Assembly: GCA_009617715.1 (NCBI GenBank)
Contig: VTFK01000360.1
Location: 231,129 to 295,128 of the forward strand
DNA from: Plectrocnemia conspersa
Taxonomy: Eukaryota > Arthropoda > Insecta > Trichoptera > Polycentropodidae
Reading direction: 5' to 3'
DNA: 64,000 nucleotides
Of the stretch, positions 35,240-46,469 are shown piece after piece (the stretch's first letter is position 1; each line of letters opens with the position of its first letter). Under the pieces are notes generated by a model. It was not told where the DNA came from and did no database searches. It saw nothing but the letters and a program-made list of their open reading frames with translations. Both the position numbers and the translations under genes were made by a program.

Positions 35240-36335
35240 TGGTTTGAAACTTTGCTAAATTTTTATCAATAGTTTTTTATATTTTACGCATATCAAGCTA
35301 AGCTTTTTCTGCATTCATAAAAAAATATTTCATTTTATATTTTTTTTGTTACTGCCGAATTTAAATGGGGTACAAAATGTTATATATAAAATAATATATT
35401 TTAGCTTATTTTTTATCACTGGAAATAATTATACTTCCCTGCCATTTCATTTATATCATCGTAGGTGATAACGGGAAGCCACTGCATCATTGTCGATTGG
35501 AACTGTTAGCAATAAGTGTTTAATGTGCTTGCCACTTGTAAAGGTGAAATGTTTAAATATTTACACCTTGACATGAAGTTCAGATGCTTTCAATTTTTTT
35601 GCCTTTGTGTTCGTCCAGATACACACAACCTGCGTGCGCAGACAGACGTTTTGCGTAACGCGGTAATTGTTCTCATTTCTTCGTACAAAGAAAAAAGTTT
35701 AAAAAAAAAGAAACCACATGGACCAAAATATTTCGACAAGCCCACAGCTGTCAGACCAGTAGCACCTGCCGACCTGGAGAGCCGTTCAGCAATTCACATT
35801 CACGAATATAATATTATAAGTAGTACAACTAATGTGGTGGCTTTGAGGCTGTCGTTTTAAAGAGGTATCATTATTAGACTCGAAGTAGTTTATAAATTAA
35901 TTTAATTTGATACTGATTTGTTTTTATAATATTAATACAAATAGAAAGATAATGGACTCTTGTTTGTCATTGATGTATGTTTTGCAATGGTTTTTGTAGA
36001 ACACAATACTATTAAAAGCAAACCATGCTGATGACAAAATTCATAAATTATAATAATTAGCATTAAAACCTAATATAAAAATCATAAAAAATATACCACA
36101 GTATTGATCCATGTTAAGAATGGAGTCTTATTAACAAAGCAATTCATGCGGCACCCATTTTTAATTTTTTGCAGCAAGAAACAGTCATGACATTAATTTA
36201 TAGATTAACTTACACTATGACTCATACAAATCGATCTTTTACAATAAATATAAGAATCTGTATTTTTTGCACTATATATCAATGTAAATAAATTAGCGTT
36301 GCTGACTTTCGTTTAATCTCATTAAAAAGCCGGCT
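35240..36335. other. Spacer, with a more complex stretch at 35460-35860
   Basis: A 114-codon plus frame at 35516-35860 contains a Lys-rich run and no domain I recognise. No splice signals stand out. The rest is AT-rich. Confidence 0.35.
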
Positions 36336-36339
36336 ATAG

Positions 36340-36720
36340 GGAGTTAATGAAAAAATGCTATCCAGTAAGACACCCTTTGGATAACATCCTTCTCCACTCC
36401 ACTCCCATTCCTCCCTCCTGCGCCCCGTCGTCATCCATCGAGAAAGTTCTCTTTTATGCGTTGTCGCCATCAGCAGGGGTGGCAAACAATCTTGCATACA
36501 TTAGCGCCGGTGCCGGGATGCGAAGGCGGGTCTACGCCGTAGCACGTAGTTGTTTGACGCAATGACAAGACTCATCTCCATGCAAATGAGGGTCTACGAT
36601 GGGTCTACGACAAATCTACCGACTACCCGTCCGAAGCATAGGTGGCCGCTGGACATGATTTTTGTTTTAATTAAAGTCACGTCGGCGCTGATATGCCCTT
36701 TACGTGTATAAAGCTCGTTT
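36340..36720. promoter_or_regulatory. GC-richer island, candidate conserved block
   Basis: A composition shift, with open 72-codon frames on both strands that show no domain. GGGTCTACG recurs at about 36528, 36590 and 36600. A block ending TTTTAATTAAAGTCACGTCG lies at 36664. Regulatory role is a guess. Confidence 0.25.
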
Positions 36721-36724
36721 TATA

Positions 36725-37895
36725 AAGCCTTAAAATTAATTAAAAAAAAACATTTATTATTTTAAAAACAATAAAAATACTATAAAATTAGAAAAACCTC
36801 TTATTATGGTTACGTGGTGCGTCATATTAAGAAAATCCACAAGTCCAATTAATAATAAATAAAAGTTTACTCTTTAAGAATAATTTTATATTCAGTTTTC
36901 CACTGAATTTGACCTAAAAGATTTGCTTAGAGAAAATACACAGCCGCGCTTCATTACACAGGGTGGTCTGAAAGGAGGCGCTAAATTAAAAATGTGCATT
37001 CTGTTTTTGTTTTGTTTTAAATGAAAAGCGCTATGTAATACGTACTATCTCAGTATACGCAGACGAAGCTTTTCTTGTGGGTTTAATGAGTTCCGCCAAC
37101 AGTGCTACTCTTATTTTATTTTTTCTCTCGTCACATTGTTCGCGATGCTCGTTAATTGTTTTTTTTATAACATTACAATTAACTGAACTGAGATTTTATT
37201 AAAAAATGTAAGGTAACCTACCAGGCAAGTGTGGATAAAATAATTTTATAGCAACAGTTTTATCATTACAGTTTTTAAAAGTAGCCATATTGTGTATTTT
37301 AATGACTGCTTTATTTGATCGTATTTTTAAATTTAATATAGCTCTGCTTGTTGTACGTTAGGTTGAGCTCTTGTATGTTTCGAGTGATGGTTCTGGATAA
37401 AGTAGAAAAAAAAAGTACAGCAGTGTTGCAAATCACATATTCTTTCATCCAGTTCTTGACCCTCGAGTTCAACTGAACTCGCATTAATTTCAAAACAAAA
37501 ACGAAGTAGTAGTTTTGTGTCAAATTCTGAATTGATTCTGAAAAAAATTAATTTAGTAAAGTAATATTTTGGCTTACTTATGTATGAACCTCTGAGAAAA
37601 CGGTGTATGTTTTTTATATTTTTTTAGAAAAATAATATTAGATAAATAAATTAATTTTCACAATACGTGAGTATATGAATATTATTTTGATAATATATAC
37701 TAAAAATTCTAAAATATGTTTTTTTACTTAATTCATATTTTTTTAGTCTCTACATTATACACAATTTCAATAAAGAATGTAGCAATAAAATCTTATAATC
37801 CCTTCATAATTTTTTATTGTAGACATGCTTTATGTATTTTATATAAGAACATACGTTTCCAATGGTTAAGAAAAGTAAGTATAAGCATTAAATAC
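36725..37895. other. AT-rich spacer, nothing recognised
   Basis: A 96-codon plus frame (37716-38006) and a 70-codon minus frame (37311-37523) show no domain. Confidence 0.5.
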
Positions 37896-37899
37896 AATC

Positions 37900-38110
37900 A
37901 AAACAATTTATGGCGGCCGACATGTGTGACACGGACGAGATACAAAAATAATTTCAATGCCCCCGGCGAAGAGCCGATAAATAACGCATCATTGAAAATT
38001 CTTTGAGTCATCTAAACAGACAAATATTGTTTCTCCCTTCAATTCAGGAAGGGATGGCTAAGCTTCAGTCGTAAATGAAACGCATTTAAGGGCCAACGTA
38101 AGAGTCAGGC
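37900..38110. other. Small GC-richer patch
   Basis: Contains GGCGGCCGACATGTGTGACA. No frame or element identified. Confidence 0.25.
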
Positions 38111-38114
38111 TCGT

Positions 38115-39015
38115 CACCAGAAGTCACTCCTTAATTTATTGGAAACTTAAAATCTATATTTACGGAATTTTACAAGCATAAGTCCAGATGTGGTTTTCCA
38201 GATTCTGAAAGTCAGAATTTAACGCGAAGTACATAATACATTGGGTTCAGCTCAAGACGGAAAAAATACCCATAGGGAAGATTCCCTTAGGACACTAACT
38301 TCAAATGTCGTTTTTGCCCCCTTTCTTATTACTGTAACGCTAAAAATATTTTAATATTATTTCATTAGCAAATCTAATAAAACGTTCCATTAATATTGTA
38401 CTTTGTCGTCTTTAAGGTAATAAACATATAGTTTAACTTCAAGATAGTTAGTTTTTTGTACCTATAAAGTATACCTATATTATTTTAATATAGTTCACGA
38501 TCCATTCTAAAAACCCAATTAATACAGGGATCAACCAACTTACCCAAATTTGAGCGGATTTGCAACACAAAAATACATTATTTTGGGGCCGAAACAACGT
38601 CGACCTAATTAATTCTTAGTACGACCTTTTTTCTAAATTGACGGACAGCTCGCTTTTGACCCTTGAATTATTCAGCGCAGCCGGGACCCGAAGGGTTCAG
38701 TTTCGGACAGGACCCTAAAGTTTGCACCTACTCGCTGCGACCCAGTTACAACGTCAAAAATTATTCATACTCAAGTTTTGCTTTAAGATTAGATTAAGCA
38801 ATAACCTATAATTCAACTTAATGTTATCTTAACCTAGATTAATGTTTACTTATTTTTATTGAACTGCATCTAAAGATGTCTTTTATTCTCTTTCTTGATT
38901 GGGTCAAAATTGAAGCAGAAAGAGTAGTGTATTTGTATACTTTTAATACTGTATTGTTTAATAGTGGACGCAAAAAGTCGTTCTAAGCGCTTTGAAGATG
39001 AGGAAGGGCGTACTT
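38115..39015. other. Spacer with a GC-richer patch at 38580-38760
   Basis: The patch includes GCGCAGCCGGGACCCGAAGG. No coding or repeat assignment could be made. Confidence 0.35.
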
Positions 39016-39020
39016 TTTTT

Positions 39021-39068
39021 ATTAATATATTATTTTTAATTATTAATAATTAAAAATAATATATTAAT
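39021..39068. repeat. Perfect 48-bp AT palindrome
   Basis: Two 24-bp arms, ATTAATATATTATTTTTAAT plus TATT and its exact complement, meet with no spacer. It can form a cruciform. No target duplication or adjacent element explains it. Confidence 0.9.
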
Positions 39069-39069
39069 T

Positions 39070-39785
39070 ATTATTTAAAAATATTAAGAGATCCTGAGAT
39101 CTCAAGATAAACTCTTACTATGATAACATATGTATATCGGGACATATTAGCCCCCAAACATTTTGTCCAAAATAAGTAAAGCTTAAGGTAAAATTAAAAA
39201 AATATATGAATTTGTAAACCTTAATAAAGTTCAGAAATTAAATTATTGATTTTAATCCTTGATGTCGCTACTGTTTAATACTTTAAATTAATGGCTTCAA
39301 CAATCGCACATATACAGTCTTCATTTTCATTGTAATATGCTGAATTGTCATGTATCGTTAAAATTTCTAGATAATTAGCAATGGTAGTTGAAAAACCTCT
39401 TCATTATTTAAATTTACTGTCCTACTTAAACGAAATTGTATCCCAGATAACCAAAGTAAATTACTATAGTACCTTTATTTGGTTTCTGTTCCTTGGAATT
39501 TGGCCCGATTAAACGGCTGTCCTGATAAACCAATGGTCCAATTAAGCGGAATATTGACTGTATTTGTATTATACATGATAAGGTCAGTATGTATTTGTGG
39601 TTATGACTTAATTTGTATATGCTACAATAGAATTTTACATACATTATATACTCTCATAGATACCATAACAGCGTTGTTCTACAAATCACTTTTCTAATTA
39701 CTCAATTACACACATTTGCTAATTAATATCCCACTCGCGCTCGTAATTAGTTACACGTACATAAATTAGCGCACGCTTGCATACC
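39070..39785. other. AT-rich spacer, nothing recognised
   Basis: Opposed 72-codon frames at 39426-39697 overlap on both strands and show no domain. Confidence 0.5.
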
Positions 39786-39789
39786 ATAC

Positions 39790-40056
39790 CTATTTTTTTT
39801 TGCCTTTGACAGAGTACCCTAGTTCTCGAAGCGTCTGCAATGAACCGTTACACATTAGCATAGAATCATCCATAATGCATGTTGGAGGTCGCTGGATGGC
39901 AACTGACCATGAACCACTTTTGCTTATACCTGATTCAATTAATCTGGACATCATGTTAGCCACGTCAATTAATACGGCACAACTACGGTCCATATATGTC
40001 AACTGTGAGATAGCTTCATCGCGATCCAGTTTTGGTTCTTGCAATTGAGACGTCAT
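39790..40056 (-). CDS. Unrecognised 88-codon open frame, possible small gene or last exon
   Basis: I do not recognise this protein. The frame runs from ATG at 40056 to a stop at 39790. It encodes a mixed, non-repetitive peptide: an acidic start (EPKLDRDEAISQ), a hydrophobic helix-like middle (AVLIDVANMMSRLIE), a C-rich stretch and a Lys-rich tail (KGKKK). There is no signal peptide or membrane segment. Composition is clearly less AT-rich than the flanks and the amino acid make-up is globular, which favours real coding sequence. An opposed plus frame of 82 codons covers nearly the same bases. A possible splice acceptor (ATCTAG) lies just upstream of the ATG. It could be a short gene, a terminal exon or a retrocopy. 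No function can be given. Confidence 0.3.
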   Translation of the reverse strand: MTSQLQEPKLDRDEAISQLTYMDRSCAVLIDVANMMSRLIESGISKSGSWSVAIQRPPTCIMDDSMLMCNGSLQTLRELGYSVKGKKK

Positions 40057-40059
40057 CGT

Positions 40060-40410
40060 TTACTAGATGACAATATGTCGTTAGTTTCCATATATGATTA
40101 TGAAAAAAATGAATTTATTATAACTTTCCATCTGGGCCATGGCCACCTGGACATGGTTCTCATGTACTCATGTACATCTCCCCTGATTCAGTCATACAAG
40201 AGGAGTTATTATTACTAAAAAAACTTCTATAATAATAAAATCGAGAATTGACCTCCAAAATTTGTTCACGCCTTAAGATAAAATACGGTTTGGATTTATT
40301 CGGCGATCGGTAACCAGAGGGTCCGAAGAACAATAGTAATATACGCAGGGTTGTTTTTATCGGCGGTGGTAATTGGTGGGTAACGTCTTTAGAAAGATTG
40401 TATCCCATTT
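40060..40410. other. Mixed-composition flank of the 88-codon frame
   Basis: An 82-codon minus frame at 40160-40408 begins with ATG but has no domain. It might be an upstream exon of the frame at 39790; there is no direct support. Confidence 0.2.
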
Positions 40411-40414
40411 AGTG

Positions 40415-41850
40415 TCTTTGTTGATGCTAGTTTTTTATTGTACTGAGATCTTTCTTTTGTAGTATAAAAATATGAAGTTTGCCAGGTTTTGCAGCACAAT
40501 GCCATAAAAATGTTTGTCAAAATTTGTATTAAAATTCATAAGGACTGTATCAATCAAGGGACTAAGCTATTATCTTAAATAAAATCTCGAAATGCATTTA
40601 AGAAGCATTCAAATATATTAACAAGTAATAATTTTGCCATCACTGATGGCCACCGATCACTAGAAAAATAAGGATAACCTTTATTTATATCATTAAATTA
40701 CGATTTCATGAAATGCTTTGTTGGTCAATGATTATTCATACTGCTTTTTTGTCTTATAGTAGGTGTAGATTTAACTTATTATTAATTTATTTTAATTAAT
40801 TATAAATACAAATTTATTTAACACTTGACTATGTGCTATATTTTTTGGCTATTGTCTTTATGTATTGCAGTAGCACGTAATAGCTCGTCAGAACGTCGTT
40901 GTCCGGCTCAATTTTTAACACAAAAGTTAAAAGTTTAATATTACAGTTGACTTAGAAATGGCAGTCAGAATAGCATGTGCAAATATTACGTCACTACTGT
41001 TAATCTCTTGGAAGCAGTTATTGTCAAAGACATACAGACTCTCTTTTTTGAGAAGAGGATTGTATAATTAACGTATTTTTTTAATATGTATATTAAAAAA
41101 ATATATCATCGCGTTTTAAATGATCTTTGAATCATGCTATTATCTACAATTAGGTTTAATCTAACACCAATACGACACAAAAGTTAGCCAAACACTAATA
41201 CTGATACTTTTGTTTTGTTTTTAGCTGTTATTTTATTGCTGTTATCATTAGTTCAGTTGTTAGGTTCTGTAAATAATATAAATAAAAATATTAGCTTATA
41301 CTATTATTTAATTACCAATAATATTATTTTTAGCCTTAAGTCAGATTAAGTTTAAGCTGTTTTAGATAGGATTAATGTTACTAATGAAGTTATTGAATTA
41401 TAACATATATTTAACCCTATTAACTTCGGTACGATATAATTAAAAACTTCATTCACACTTCAATACCAGTCGATTAGTTTAACCCTTTTAATTAGATTAC
41501 TAATTTATAGATATTAAAAAAAATTAAGTAAGAAAAACGATTTAATTATTAGTTTGTAACTTTTATTTTTATCATATTACATTACATTTTTGATATTAAA
41601 TTTATTTATATATACTATTGTATATATGTAGAAATACATAAACAAAAAAATATTTAAAATATTAGTTATTTTACTTGCAGCTAACTTCATGGGTTATACA
41701 CGAATTAACATGTTTATATTGTATATGTATAAGGATTATAAAATAAAATACTATTATTAAAATAGTAAAAAACAGATTATACTACTAATAAGTGATTACT
41801 ACAATTTGAATTTATATAATATATATGGAATTTATATACTATATATAAGT
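40415..41850. other. AT-rich spacer, nothing recognised
   Basis: No open frame, terminal repeat or RNA feature recognised. Confidence 0.6.
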
Positions 41851-42199
41851 TTCTTAGAAAATCACACCGATTTTATTCTTAAGAAAAGATCTTTAAAAAA
41901 ACTGGATAAGTTTGCTAAACAGACTGATTTGCTATTTAATTTAAAAAATTAAGAAGCTTAGTAACTCAGTATCATTGCCATTAAACTTGTTCTAAAATAG
42001 CTCTTTAGTCTTTAATTCAGGCTAATCTGTTACTCAAGTCATTTATATTGCTAAAAAAAATTTAAGATATAAAACTTTTTTAAATATTTTTTTACATTAA
42101 TATAAGATTTAATGTAAGTTTTTTTTAAGGTCACGATAATTGTCGAATATGTATATCATATAGACATAAAAATTATTTTGTAAATATGTCTTATGAGTA

Positions 42200-42620
42200 T
42201 CTCAACTATATATGTAAAAAAAAAATCCGCCATCTTGTTTCAAAATGGCGGTTTATAAATATTAAAATGTTTTGTAGTTTTAATCATATCAACACGAAAC
42301 ATGTTCTAATCCATAGGAAATAATCATAAATATCTCGATTAAGTTTGTTAGTCAACATAATGCGCTAATCTTTTTTTTTCAAAATGGCAGCTAATAAAAA
42401 TAGAAAATCGTTATGTTGTTAATAAAAAGGTATAGAAGGCTTCAAATATTTATACATTTTTTACATTAATGTAAGATTTAACGGTTATTAAGGACATGAT
42501 AAATATCAACATAAAATTTATTCTAAAAATATATTTTATTAGTTTCTTGGTTGAGTTCGCTATTTTTTTTTAAATAACGGTGATTAAAAATATAAAAATA
42601 TCGTTAATAAAAATCAAAGA
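42200..42620 (-). repeat. Degenerate repeat cluster, inverted relative to 31780-32700
   Basis: AAAATGGCGGTTTATAAA, AAAATGGCAGCTAATAAAAA and AAATAACGGTGATTAAAAA occur at 42242, 42381 and about 42570. These are the complement of the AGCAGCCATTTTTT block at 31994. A block about TAATCTCGATTAAGTTTGTTAGTC (42335, given approximately) matches the complement of GACTAAC and GATATTT blocks of the same family. CCGCCAT (42227) and ATGGCGG (42245) form a small hairpin. Confidence 0.45.
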
Positions 42621-42624
42621 AAAA

Positions 42625-43835
42625 ACAGAAAAGTTGCCAAAAGTATTTTATAAAAGATATAATACAATGTAATAATTAATATATTTTTTACACACTTTTA
42701 TACACGTAAATCTACATAGTTTAGTTACCTTTGTCGATTGGAATGTAAGAAATAGCTAATGAATTTTTTTATCAGAAGCATGCATGACCAAAGTGATCCA
42801 ACATTTTTCTCTTTCTTAACTCATTTTAATACAAATACATAAATTTAGACAATCAATTTATCTCTTTGTTATAAAATTTGTTCATTGTAAAACGTTTATA
42901 TTTGCTGTTAAATTAAAAAAATAAATTATGCATATATATGGGTAAATAAAATATAGCAAGATCAGAAGTTTTCTATGACGTTGCGATCTTAAAACTAAAC
43001 ACGTGCATTGGAATTGTTCCGGCGCACGTCGATACAGGACGACTTTCTTTACCTATTTATACGACATTGACATGATTTTAAATTCTTAACGCATTACGCT
43101 GCGATATCATATACATATGTAATACATACGTTTTTTACACTGGAGGGTGAAGTCAATGTTATAAAATAAAAAGAGCAACATTACCTAAACTTATAAGTAC
43201 TGTAATGGTTATCTATTTATTGGATGTGCGAAAACATTCAAACTGAATCAATTAAAAAAAATGAAGAACAACTAATAGAAATCAGGAAGCATATGTAGGC
43301 ATAAACGGCATCTGCTTAAATTAAAGAAATGCTGAAGCAGAAATTTTACTAAATGTTGCTGGCAGCACGAGACGATTGCGTAGGACTCAACCATCCTACC
43401 TCGTCCTGTGAGATAAGACTTATAAAATCTGCATATGCTTGAGGGTCATCTGTGGATGACATTTTAATAATAATTAGCTTTTGTTATTGTGTTTTAAGTA
43501 GTTCTTATCGCGAATTATTGTATATAACTTAAGACGTTTTTTTCTGTAAATTTTGAGTTTCTGGGAACAATATCGCAATTTAAAATGCATGCTTATTTAA
43601 ATAATATAAACCTTAATTGAATTGGCAATATATTTTTCAAACAACCCGTCACCTGTCACACCTTAATGGGCAATAAGAGTCATTCTCCTGCAACGAGGCA
43701 ATAATTTCACGCATTTTTGCAATCGCATATTGATTTTATATCACTATTTATATCCAATTTCCGACACAAACGTCGAAACTTAACCATCGCTAAAATTTTA
43801 ATTGACTTTAAGCTCGCACCTGTCAGACGGACAAA
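42625..43835. other. AT-rich spacer, nothing recognised
   Basis: No supported gene or repeat. Confidence 0.6.
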
Positions 43836-43839
43836 AAAG

Positions 43840-44115
43840 CATATCATATAAACGCATCCGCTTTTGTCGCTGGGTGTTGCCAGGTGGCGTGAATTTTCAA
43901 CTTCTCGTAACTCGATAGCAACGCGAAACCGCCTCCGCGTTAATTAATTGAGCCGTGTAAGTTTTGACAGATTACACACTTTAATTGTGGCAACAGTCGA
44001 GATTTAATTGATAGCCGGATTTTATTACGGCGTTATTGGCTTTTATGAATTCATTTGCATACTTGTTAAATTGAAACGTGTGCGAGGTTGGCTGCTATAT
44101 AATAATGATAAAAAA
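43840..44115. promoter_or_regulatory. Candidate developmental enhancer-like block
   Basis: A GC-richer island with many sites: GTTAATTAATTGAG, GATTTAATTGATAG (Hox/Pbx-like), TTTTATTACGG (Abd-B or Caudal-like), and the octamer ATTTGCAT (44053-44060, POU-like). Such site density in sequence with no open frame is typical of conserved insect enhancers. No target gene is visible, so this is inference. Confidence 0.35.
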
Positions 44116-44119
44116 ATAC

Positions 44120-45000
44120 AATGAAACCGCAAATCCTCTCATTATCAGACTAGTGATTTTTTTGATAGTTAGTGATTTAGTTATGGTTGATTTTTACCGA
44201 AAACAAATAATTGCGATAAATCAGTAGTAAATCAAAATGTTAAAAGTTTGAATGAACGTTTATTTTTAAAATCATTTGGGTTTCAAAAATAAAAATAATT
44301 ACATCTGAACAATAATAATATTGTTCAACCAGATTAATAATAATACACGCTAATTTTATCTGTATGATTACTTTATTTTCAGCAATTTTTCAGTCGTTCA
44401 GCATTTTCATTAATATTTTTGTGAAAACTATATCGTAATGTTACGTCTATGGATATACCTTTCTTGCCTACTTAGGCAATTAAGTCTCTTAGAATTATTA
44501 ATGCGTCATATTTAGGGACACTGATTTTGAAATACCTCATAAAATCTATCTTTATTTTCCTCTTCTGTCTCTTTGTCAGAGCTTATGCATTAACGAAAGG
44601 GATATTAAATAAGGTTTCTTTCATTCTTAATTTTGATAGTCTGTCTTTGATAATTTTGAACACAAGAACTGATTTGATAGTTTTACCAATGACTATGAAT
44701 CTTGTACTTCATTGTGTTTGAATCTACATTTGCGTTAACACAGTCAGTTTGAAAGCTAACCATTTCATCATTAATTATAATTGAGAAAGAGATTCTAGCA
44801 AATGTTGTGAATTTAAAATATTTTTCACTTTTGTTCTTTAAACATTATATATTTTTATAAAGAGGTTAAAACATATCTAAAAAAAGTGGTTATTATGCTT
44901 TGAATTAATGATATTATATATAAAAATCAATTAAAAGTTGCTAAAATTTTTGTTGGTATTTTTAAATATCAAAGTTTAATTCACTTATTATTTATTTCGT
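44120..45000. other. AT-rich spacer, nothing recognised
   Basis: A 64-codon plus frame at 44527-44721 is hydrophobic at its start but has no recognisable family. Confidence 0.5.
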
Positions 45001-45002
45001 TA

Positions 45003-45010
45003 CCTTAGAA
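45003..45010. repeat. Left target-site duplication of the Charlie-like hAT
   Basis: CCTTAGAA, identical to 46462-46469. Confidence 0.9.
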
Positions 45011-46461
45011 CAGGGCTTCTTAAACTTTTTTCATTCACGACCCCATTTATGATTGTGAGTTTCTTCGCGACCCCAGATACATATAAAATAAAGATAAATA
45101 AATATTTTGTGCTGATTTATGGATTATGTAACAATATATATATGAAAAAATATAATTTTAGAATTTTCTTACAAACATACAAAAATATAAAATTGCACAA
45201 AAAGTTGAAAAATTGTATTTATTATAGTAACAAAAATTTTATGCCCTATTTTTCATCAAAACTGCATTTTTTGCAATAAAATAAATAAAAGAGAATATTG
45301 AGCAAAATATATCGTCGCTGGTATATATTATAAGTATACAAAAATTAAAGGGAAAAATCGTTTTTTAATGAGACGGACGTGCTTGTTTTTTACTGCATAA
45401 CAAATTAAATTTTGGTGCAATATTTGACACTGCTGAACGTAACATTTTTAACATTTTTTAGCGATGAACGATATTATGATTTAATATGTGTTAAAGCTGA
45501 AAAAGTAATTTCACATAAATATGTGGTGCTGAATCGCAAAAGAACACTTAATGCCATATCAGAGATTCAGTTCTAGTTCCGATCCAGAATTCATTCAAGG
45601 GCTTTTTTGGAAAATCTAGTTTTAAGTTTGAGTTACTCGAAAGCTCAGCAAATTCTTCTTGAGCTGTATATGGCAAGTGATCAATCTCAATCAAGCCAAT
45701 CAAAAATGGTTTTTTGAATTCAAGATAATTTTTTGAAATCAATATTTGATATAAAATATTTATGAAACTGTGTTTTTAGCACTTTTAAGTGACCTATAAT
45801 AATATTTGCAATAAAAGTCTTACAGTGATTTTCTCGGTTATAAAATTGTCGATACTGGAAAACATTTCGAACGAATCCTTTTCTACCCTACTTTTCCAAA
45901 TATTGATCTTTTTAATAAAACTTTCAATTTTATCATTCGAAATAAATATATTGCAATTGTTTCCTTGAATAGACAAGTTGAGATTGTTTAATTTCTCAAA
46001 AATATCTGACAGATAACACAGCTTGGATAGCCATAGGTCATTTTGAAAAAAAGCAGCAAGATCTGATTTTTGTTCGGTTAAAAATATTTCGATTTCATCC
46101 TTTAATAACAATATTTTTTTTAAACTTTGATTTTTTGATATCCATCTTACTTCTGCTAAAATAATAAATTTGTATTGTGGCAATCTGCATCTTTACAGAG
46201 ATTTGAAAATAAGCGACTGTTAAGGGTGTGGCTCTTAATAAAATTTATAATCTTAACAGCATCCTGAAGCACATCGTTTAATTCTGGTGCTAATTTTTTT
46301 GCTGAAGGGCCTCCTGATGAATGAAGACAGTGAGTAACAATTATATGATCATAATGAGCAGCTTGAAAAAAACATTTAATTTAAATTCATGTATTTAAAT
46401 ATTTTACATTAAAATCTCGTAACTCCATTTGGGGTCGTGACCCATAGTTTAAGAAGCCTCG
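45011..46461 (-). mobile_element. Charlie-like hAT DNA transposon, 1451 bp, decayed
   Basis: The left end starts CAGGGCTTCTTAAACTTTTT and continues to CACGACCCC. The right end, read inward, starts CGAGGCTTCTTAAACTATGG and continues to GTCACGACCCC. An exact 8-bp target duplication CCTTAGAA flanks it (45003-45010 and 46462-46469). The CAGKGSTTCTYAAAC...CACGACCC pattern is the hallmark of Charlie-type hAT termini. It carries a broken transposase of the same group on the minus strand. At this length it is an internally deleted or N-terminally truncated element, not autonomous. Confidence 0.9.
45474..46371 (-). pseudogene. hAT transposase pseudogene (SCAND3/ZBED5-like group)
   Basis: Reading from high to low coordinates, three frames carry successive parts of one protein. 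46371-46190 encodes SAKKLAPELNDVLQDAVKII and HTLNSRLF. 46183-45794 encodes AEVRWISKNQSLKKILLLKD and EQKSDLAAFF, then LSDIFEKLNNLNLSIQG. 45742-45548 has AQEEFAELSSNSNLKL and PLNEFW. The next frame, to 45474, encodes LLRFSTTYLCEITFSALT, which is the C-terminal hAT dimerisation segment. These blocks are those of domesticated and transposon SCAND3/ZBED5/FAM200-type hAT transposases, normally one protein of about 600 residues. The N-terminal zinc finger and much of the catalytic core are missing, and frameshifts and stops separate the parts, so it cannot make an active enzyme. Confidence 0.85.
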
Positions 46462-46469
46462 CCTTAGAA
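46462..46469. repeat. Right target-site duplication of the Charlie-like hAT
   Basis: CCTTAGAA, identical to 45003-45010. Confidence 0.9.

Noticed and set aside
36958..36980. ACACAGGGTGGTCTGAAAGG as a Tc1/mariner end
   Set aside because: No inverted partner or TA duplication was found, so it remains a chance similarity.
31780..42620. CRISPR-like array
   Set aside because: Repeat units are degenerate and irregularly spaced, in eukaryotic-type sequence, with no cas genes.
44140..44165. miR-7-like string GACTAGTGATTTT
   Set aside because: Only part of the mature sequence matches and no stem partner is present nearby.
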